A DNA stretch of 64,000 nt from Jaltomata sinuosa (Eukaryota > Streptophyta > Magnoliopsida > Solanales > Solanaceae): the NCBI GenBank assembly GCA_003996215.1, contig QJPP01001716.1, positions 124,001-188,000 on the forward strand, given 5' to 3'. A program made the position numbers and the translations under genes. Of this stretch, positions 57,403 to 64,000 are shown one piece after another; position 1 is the stretch's first letter, and every line of letters begins with the position of its first letter. The notes beneath the pieces were generated by a model. That model did no database searches, was not told where the DNA came from, and worked only from the letters and a program-made list of their open reading frames with translations.

Positions 57403-60038
57403 TTAATTTTTGGTTGCAGCCATACCAATACGATTGACATAATGCAATGCCAAGATCCATATATATCTTCGCAAAAGAGTTACCAACTTATTCCTTTGCC
57501 AAGCATTCAACCCATTGGATGTGAGTAGTGGTGGAGTGTCATGAGGACCAACATACACTTCTACAAAATTTGGTGGCTTAGGCATGATAAAATCTTTTGG
57601 GCCCCTCTTTCCTCGACTATCATATAGAACGAGTTGGTTACTTAATGGTTCACCTCCAATCTCTTCTTCACATAGATTTTTAACCAGCTCATCCTTGGTG
57701 GAAATCAAAGATACCGCATGATACTCCTTCAGAGGTTTCATTGGTTGACAAATATTAAATGTGACCTCTTCACTTGCCACCTAGAATTTGAGTTCTCCCA
57801 ACTCAACATCTATTAGAGCTCTTTCAGTTGCCAAAAATGGGTTCCCTAAAATGATAGGCACCTTCAAATCCACATCGCAACCAAAAACCACGAAATCTGC
57901 TGGGAGTATGAATTTGTCTACCTTTACTAATACATCAAAGAGAATACCGAACGGGAATTTTATCAACCTATCAGCCATCAATAACCTCATTGGGTTTGGC
58001 TTGGGAGATCCCAAGCCCAACTTCTTGAAAATCATAAGGCGCATCAAATTGATTCTATCCCCAAGGTTGCATAAAGCCTTGTTTAAAAAGTACACCCCAA
58101 TGGTGTAAGGAATGGTAAAGGGTCCAGGGTCTTCTCTCTTTGGGGCCAAGTTACTTGTCATGATTTCACTACAATGATGTGACACCTACACCATACCCAC
58201 ATCGTAAGTCTCTTATTCTATTAAAGCTCCTTCATAAACTTGGCATACCCCGACATCTGTAGCAAGATGTCCACCAAGAGTATGTTCATTGATAGCTTAC
58301 TAAGCAAGTCAACAAATTTATTGAATTGGTTGTCCTCCTTCTTCTTGATCAATCTTTGAGGGTAAGGCAAAGGACATTTAGGAAATGACTTTGGCTCACT
58401 TGAAAGTTGTTCCTTTCTTTCTTCCTCTATATCAATCACAACTTGAGGAGGTGACTCAATCTTTTCCTGCTCTTCACTTGGACATTCATCAACTACATCC
58501 ACACTTTTCTCCTTATCATTTAACATGGGTGCACTAGGCTTCACCCAAACCTTTGGATTCTCATCACCTTTCTTCTCAAACACAACTTGTTTAGTTGCAT
58601 TTCTTACACTATCGAGTATCTTCCCACTTTGACTGATAATAGCCATAACATGGCCATCATTCTTTGGGTTAGGGAGAGTGTCACTCATAAGTGAACCCTT
58701 CATCCTTGGGTTCATTTGAGCCAATAAGTGGTTTATTTGATCTTTGAGATGCTTGATTGAGTAAAAGTGTGAACTCACGGTTCGCATAAGGTTGGAAACA
58801 TCATTCTTCAAATTAGTAACCCCATTATCCGTGGTCTACTTTCTTTAAAACACGGGCCAATATGTCTTCAATCTTTGAACTCGTGGGGTCACTAACTCCT
58901 ATTTGAATTATAATGGCATTGGCCTTAGAAGGAAGCATGTATGGATTCATACTTTGGTGATTGTATTGATCATCCTCTTTTTCACAATCTCTATCTCTCC
59001 ATGGTCCATGAAGGTCTCTATCCTGATCACCCCTCCATGGGATACCTCTCTCTTTATTCCAATCTTGATTCTTATCTCTTGGTTGCCAAGAGCCTTGATT
59101 GGCACCTTGGTACCCCGAGTGACAACCCACTATTTGATTTGACAAGTAATAAGCTTCCTCATCAGCCGATGTATAAGCACTATCTTCTACATGGGCCTTG
59201 TATCCATAAGCTCCAATGGCATTAACACTTTTGAATCTGGAACCCATCATATGTTTGGCTAGAAATTCAACTTGAGTCATCATTTTAGCCATAGACTAAT
59301 CCCTCTCTTCATCTTTTCTACTCATTTCATTGGTCATGACAGAGGAGGTGACACCCAATGTCACCTCTGCCTCCCTCATGTGCCAGGATCTATATGTCTT
59401 GGTCATTCTATCCAAAAGGGTCTTTGCAAGTCCAAGTGTTTGGTCCATGATTGAACCTCCCACTACATTATTTTGCTATGGACTTGTTCATGGAGTCTAG
59501 TGATTGATAAAATCTTTGCAAGAGCACTTCATTCGGTACCCTATGGTTTGGACACTACGACATTTTTTCTTGAACCTCAACAAAACCTCATGCAAATGTT
59601 CATCCAATAATTGATGAAAGTTTGTGATTTCATGACATAGTTGCAAGATTCCCGAAGGTATGAAGAACTGGTCTAAGAATGCCTCAACTAAACCATTACA
59701 TTAGGTGATAGAGCCTTTGGGTAGCTCCTAACCAAGCGGTTGCCTCTTCCATGAGAGAGAATAGAAATAGTCTTAGTCGGATTGACTATTGACTAAAATA
59801 TGTTAAAGGACTGTCAATTCTCAACAAAATTCCAAATATATTGATTAGCATCCTCATTTGCAAGTCTACCAAACAAGCCTTTTATTTGAATCAAACGTAG
59901 CATGGTGCTTGTCATATGAAAGAACGCATTACCAATGGTGGGAGGTAAGCGAATGGCACCAGCTGCACCATGTACTACAGGCTCATCCTCTATATCCATA
60001 AAACCATCTACACTACCTTGTTCTCCAGTGTGACTCAT
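57403..60038 (-). pseudogene. gag-protease ORF of element C, ending where RT should begin
   Basis: ATG 60038 (MSHTGEQGSVDG). Then LPPTIGNAFFHMTSTMLRL; an Asp/Arg-rich gag tail (about 58990-59130); a coiled-coil-like LMRTVSSHFYSIKHLKDQI (about 58750); and a Lys/Glu-rich linker. The protease-type region follows (57781-58185: KALCNLGDRINL at the active-site position, VPIILGNPFLATERAL). The tail LNAWQRNKLVTLLRRY ends NRIGMAATKN and stops at 57403. The active-site DLGA is NLGD, so the catalytic Asp is lost. Stops and frameshifts cluster at 59290-59810. Confidence 0.8.
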
Positions 60039-60136
60039 GATCGGCTTGTTCACAACACAAAAAACAATAAACAAAAAAGAAAAAGAAGATGCAAAACTCG
60101 CCAATCAATAAACGAAAGATGGCAATCAAAAACCAA

Positions 60137-60153
60137 CCCTGGCAATGGCGCCA
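60137..60153 (-). other. Primer-binding site of element C (tRNA-Asp)
   Basis: Minus strand TGGCGCCATTGCCAGGG, two bases from the tRNA-Asp complement, four bases from the LTR. Confidence 0.88.
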
Positions 60154-60157
60154 TTTT

Positions 60158-61591
60158 TAATAATGTCAAAAACAACTTTCCAATTAATGAGGTGGTTGCA
60201 GACATCGCAAAACAATTACCCAACAATAGTTGGGGTCAAATCCACGAGGATTGGAGTAGAGATTTACCAAGATTTGTAAATTAATTCATACGAGCATGCA
60301 TGTTGTGTAAACAAATAAAATTAAATAGGAGAAAGGTTTAAACAAGTAATTATAAATTGTAAGCAAAGACAATGGTTAACCTGATTGTTAATCACCAAAG
60401 TTGGAGAAACTAGGAGTGTGCTTCTGATGGGGTCATACATTGAAATTGGGATTAAATACTTAGCTTATTCTCAATTAGAGTATGGTTAGCCTTGGTTAAA
60501 GGTATGTTCAATTGTTTCTCAACTAATCAAACATGTATAAGCCTTGGATTCTTTCAAACTCCAAACCTTAACAACACTCCAACCAAATAGCTTAAGTAGG
60601 TTGAGCTATTTCTAGACTTAACCTTTAGATGAGAAATTCTTAAGTTGAGATATTTCTAGCCTCAAGTATTGATAAAATTCCCAAATCCTTACTAGGAATC
60701 CTTACCCAATTATAAAACTTCTTTTTCAAGCAAGAACATCATGAGAAAGCTAAATTAATGTTTGCAACCATCAATTATTTAATTAAAACTTGAATCATTC
60801 ACTACACCCACTCATAATAATCAATTATAATCACAAATAATTAATACTCAATCCCAATTTCAAATATTCATCATTGCACATACCCCTAGAAAGGAATTTA
60901 GCTACTCATAGTGAAGGGAAAAAAGATATACCATGTGGGTAATCATCAATTCCATTCATATTCATAAACTATCTTCAATTCCAAGCTTAGAGTTGTTTAT
61001 AATGGAGTTTTTCACAAGTTTAAAGGAACATGAAGCTCTAGAATGTACTACAAAGTGTACTCAACGCACAATATCCCAATTGGGGAAAAAACTAAATGTA
61101 AAATCCTTGCACAGATCCCAAAAAGGGCCTTGGAACCTTCCCAATTACGCAATAGTTTTTCTATACCATTTTGCCCTTTGAGTCACTTATGAATCCACCT
61201 ATGCTAGCACCTGTGACCGCCCTTGATAACTTTGTGGCATGCAGGTGCCAAGTCTTATAGGCAATGTGTAGTGCTCCCTTGTGACTCTATTTGCATGGGC
61301 ATATGCGATCGCCCTTTATGACTGTGGCATGCAAGTGCCTGGGATTGTAGGTAGTATTCCATTCTCCACTAGCATTGTCACATGCGTAACGTAGGTACCA
61401 TCTTGCGACATGCATCTTCCTGTGCATATCCTTGGCATCTTCCATTTGGGTTCAAATCCATTTATATCTTCAATATTCAAGAATGCCTATATATAAGAGA
61501 ATAAAAGCATAAAATCCTTCAAAATAACATCGAATTAAGGCAATAACTCATGATTAAAAGCTAAATAAGTTGGTAGATTACCAACTTATCA
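60158..61591 (-). repeat. 5' LTR of element C
   Basis: 1434 bases. The outer end reads TGATAAGTTGGTAATC with a perfect 11-bp hairpin (61565-61589). The inner end TTATTA has lost the terminal CA by a G-to-A change on the plus strand. A CG-rich motif cluster lies at 61195-61440. Right flank (61592 on) is element E. Confidence 0.85.
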
Positions 61592-62169
61592 ATGACGAAG
61601 TTTTTATGTGATGGGAGTTATGAAAACTCCCTTATTAAATCTTATCGTTACAAATTTGTGCGTAGAAAGTAAACAAAGAGGTAGACTAGTGATAAGTTTT
61701 GAAAATTTTGATGTTCATAGAAGTAATCTACCCGAGACCTCACTGTAATACGGTATTTCTCATCATAGTGGTCTGTCATGATGAGGAAAGGGGTCGCTGC
61801 AACTATGCTCTTTGTAGCGATGAGCTAGTGCTCGTTGCAATGAGCTATCGTGATAAAGCAATGGTCGTTGCAAAGAAGTGGAGCAAACCAGAATCTAAAA
61901 TTTTAGTCCCTTTTTTTGGGACTCCACTCGTGCAACAAATTTCCAAGACATAGAGTTATACGAAAACCATTTCATAAAAAAAATTGGCTTACAAATAAGG
62001 CCATTGCCTTATTGGTGCCACCATCAGTACTGTAAATCCAAAATGACAGAAATAAAGATCATCCAAAAGTGTGAAAAAGATAAAATATTTTCTAACAAGG
62101 GCCCTTTAGGGAAAAATAAAAGTAGTAATAAGAGGGGATAACAGGGTGGGAAATGCTCTATCTTCTCTA
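61592..62169. other. Non-coding DNA 3' of the ORF in element E
   Basis: Contains a motif cluster 61755-61875 with repeated variants of GTCGTTGCAA / TGATGAG-type words (for example GTAGCGATGAGC and CGTTGCAATGAGC). No coding frame is supported. Confidence 0.5.
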
Positions 62170-63446
62170 TTAACTATCAATACTTGAGTGACTGGACTCA
62201 TCCCCGTCTTGCTAACTAAGGAAGGAGAACTGTTGGGCATCCTCTCATATCACCTTGGGGATCTTTTTTCTTGGGGTGAACTCCTTGACAAGGGCCTTGA
62301 TCCCTTTCCATATTTGCACCAGCAGCTTGTCTTGAGAGCATCCCTTCTTCCTCTATACATCCAGCTCATCCCGAAGCTCTACATAGGCCTATGCAAGGGG
62401 CTCAAAAGAGGAAAGGGAGATAGAAGTACCTGCAATATTTAATGGTCTGGCAGTTGAAGGAGGTTCTATCTCTAGTGGTATTGATGACAAACCCTCCAAT
62501 GTGACCTTCATCGCTGCTACATATCCCCCGAGTGACTCAAGGTCACCTTACTCGGTGCTGAACTAGCCAACGCTCCACCACCGCCCTGCCCATTACTTCT
62601 CCCTCCCTCTAACTCTATCTTTATCTTCTTCTTGCAGTGACTGAAAGCACCTTTCACCTTCTGAAGGTCAAAGGGCATGTCAATCTTAGTAGTGCAGTTG
62701 TAAGCTCAACCAACACATTTGCCCACCTGGACAGACTAGAAACTAGTGAAGGTAAAGGGAGGTCCCTGGTATGGAGTATCATAAAGTATCTCATCTCTTC
62801 TATAATCCATGCCCCTGCATTTATTGGCACATACTCTATCAAGCAACCAACCATCAAGGCTTGAGCAAAGGTCAAGTCCTAGGTATTCTAAAAGGACATA
62901 CCCTCTTACCCACCAACTGTAACTACCTCCATGTGTTTTGAGTAATGTGAAGGCTAGTAATCCCTGTCTACTATCCTTCCCAAGGAACCAAATCCCTATG
63001 CTCCTAAGCTACCAATGCCCTCCCCATCCACTGCTTATCTGTACTATCCCTTTGTGTCGGGTACTCAATCTCATTGGAGTTTGGCATCCTAGAGACTCAT
63101 TGATCTCTGCAGCAGAAATCCTAATGTTCTTACCCCAAACATAAACTATGGGATTTAGGGAGTTCCAATTGATAGTGCTAATATGGGCACAAAACTCATG
63201 AACCTAATTTTCATTCACCTCCTTGGGTATCTGCACCAATGATAGCCACCTAATGTTTTTTAGCCGGTTGTAGAACTCTGGTTCCTCCTCTTTGATCTCT
63301 AACCTCCCAAGCTCCCTCCTTGGACAAAAACCAAGAAGGCTCATCTCCCTAATAAATACTCAGGTCCTTTGATCCAAATATCGCTGGCCACTTTCCTCAT
63401 TTGCAAATTGTTTGTATTCCATTTCTTCTCCTTTAGCAATGTTCAT
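62170..63446 (-). pseudogene. Plant-transposon-protein-like ORF of element E, decayed
   Basis: ATG 63446 to TAA 62170-62172, about 425 codons. N-terminus: MNIAKGEEMEYKQF, SGQRYLDQR, then MSLLGFCPRRELG, EFYNRLKNIRWLSLVQIPKE. The centre has TFAQALMVGCLIEYVPINAG, WIIEEMRYF and LPLPSLVSSL (62654-62875). The C-terminus has VELRDELDV, KLLVQIWKGIKAL and FSFLS before a Ser/Asp-rich end. The blocks line up with the ORF at 8979-10146, including GFC near the start, FYxRLxxxxWxSL, LPxLVSxL, the MWK/IWK helix and the FxFLS ending. At least four in-frame stops. Role unknown. Confidence 0.65.
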
Positions 63447-64000
63447 CTTTGTGAAAGGGAAAATAATAACTTTACTCAATATGTTGAAATTTACATGGCA
63501 AGAAATTAATAAAGAGACTAAGATGTAAAAAGAGTCTATGGGAAAAAGTTTACTAGACCGAGTAACTTACTATTTTGGGCCTCTTCTTGCATTGAGCATC
63601 ACTTCGTTACAATGAGTCATTTTGACAAGACTGGCCCATCGCAATGAAGCTATCATCCCCAGCCATCCACTTTCTAAATATGGCAATTATTGAAAATTTT
63701 GTTTCATTTTACCAAATTTTCACACAAATCAGGTATAACCCACCAACATACTACTCTTATTCGTTGTTTTTACGATGTTTTAAACTTCAAAAAGCAATCC
63801 CCAAGCATTGAAACAAATTCAAGATAATTGTATACCATTACTATCAGATTTTGAGTCTATGACTCTATGAACTTTGTGGTAACTATGTGAGGGGAAGTGT
63901 AAACATGTTAATAATGTAAATCTAGTAAGCATACTTTATAAATCGACCCTATAAGGGCAAAAAGTTACCCAATAACCCAAACCCTATTTTTCTACATGAA
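63447..64000. other. Non-coding DNA 5' of the ORF in element E
   Basis: Just upstream of the ATG a C/T run ends in an AG (TTTTCCCTTTCACAAAG on the minus strand), compatible with a splice acceptor as in the related ORFs. A motif cluster lies at 63590-63655 (ACTTCGTTACAATGAG, CATCGCAATGAAGC). Nothing else is recognisable. Confidence 0.4.

Larger units (their letters stand above)
61592..64000. mobile_element. Part of an older element E carrying a plant-transposon-protein ORF
   Basis: The sequence right of element C belongs to neither Athila nor Tekay. It holds a decayed minus-strand ORF (62170-63446) related to the one at 8979-10146, flanked by non-coding DNA with its own motif clusters (61755-61875, 63590-63655; GTTGCAATGAGC-like). 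LTRs, PBS and orientation are not visible, so its class is an inference from the related 8.5-kb element. Confidence 0.5.

Noticed and set aside
61592..64000. A host gene at the right end of the window
   Set aside because: The reading blocks match the retroelement-borne ORF at 8979-10146 and are full of stops.

Overview
The window is plant nuclear DNA made almost entirely of nested, decayed Ty3/gypsy LTR retrotransposons. I found no host gene, rRNA, tRNA gene or CRISPR array. The evidence for a plant is direct: Athila-type and chromovirus (Tekay/Del-type) gag, protease, RT, RNase H and integrase segments; primer-binding sites matching tRNA-Asp and initiator tRNA-Met; and C-terminal chromodomains. 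The element types and LTR style suggest a large-genome Solanaceae species (inference; genus not determinable by eye).

Layout, left to right. 1-4527: minus-strand Athila-type element A, cut by the left window edge, with its 5' LTR at 3018-4527. A sits inside the first gag codons of a second minus-strand Athila-type element, D (leader and PBS 4528-4840, LTR 4841-5384 continuing at 13893-14338). D's LTR is split by an 8.5-kb non-autonomous element (5385-13892, 5-bp duplication ATTAA). That element has 2.4-kb LTRs and no gag or pol, and its only reading frame is a decayed antisense 'plant transposon protein'-like ORF (8979-10146). 14339-22742: Tekay copy 1 (minus), with damaged PBS, RT and integrase and with unlike flanks. 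22743-25306 plus 54958-61591: minus-strand Athila-type element C. C is split in its env-like ORF by plus-strand element B (25307-54957), an Athila-type element of the same non-autonomous design. B is itself split twice: by Tekay copy 3 in its 5' LTR (26678-36231, carrying an internal inversion) and by Tekay copy 2 in its env-like ORF (41530-50625, perfect duplication CAAGG). 61592-64000: part of an older element E with another decayed plant-transposon-protein ORF on the minus strand, into which C inserted.

The main biological interest is fourfold. (1) B and C share one architecture, gag-protease ending exactly where RT should begin, followed by an intron-like stretch and an env-like ORF. This looks like an amplified non-autonomous family rather than two random deletions. 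Element A is the opposite, with RT but no gag core. (2) Related plant-transposon-protein ORFs occur in four elements, in sense (B, C) and in antisense (the 8.5-kb element), with candidate introns that have CTAAC branch points. (3) Each lineage has its own cluster of short CG-rich palindromes in its LTR and, except in Tekay, also in its internal non-coding DNA. (4) A hairpin at the first 30 bases of the Athila LTRs shows a compensatory base-pair change. Two structural oddities deserve testing: the clean inversion in Tekay copy 3 and a 416-bp foreign segment in its 5' LTR.

All coding regions carry stops or frameshifts and most catalytic motifs are broken, so nothing here looks capable of autonomous movement. 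Domain calls are by motif recognition only, and boundaries inside decayed ORFs are approximate.
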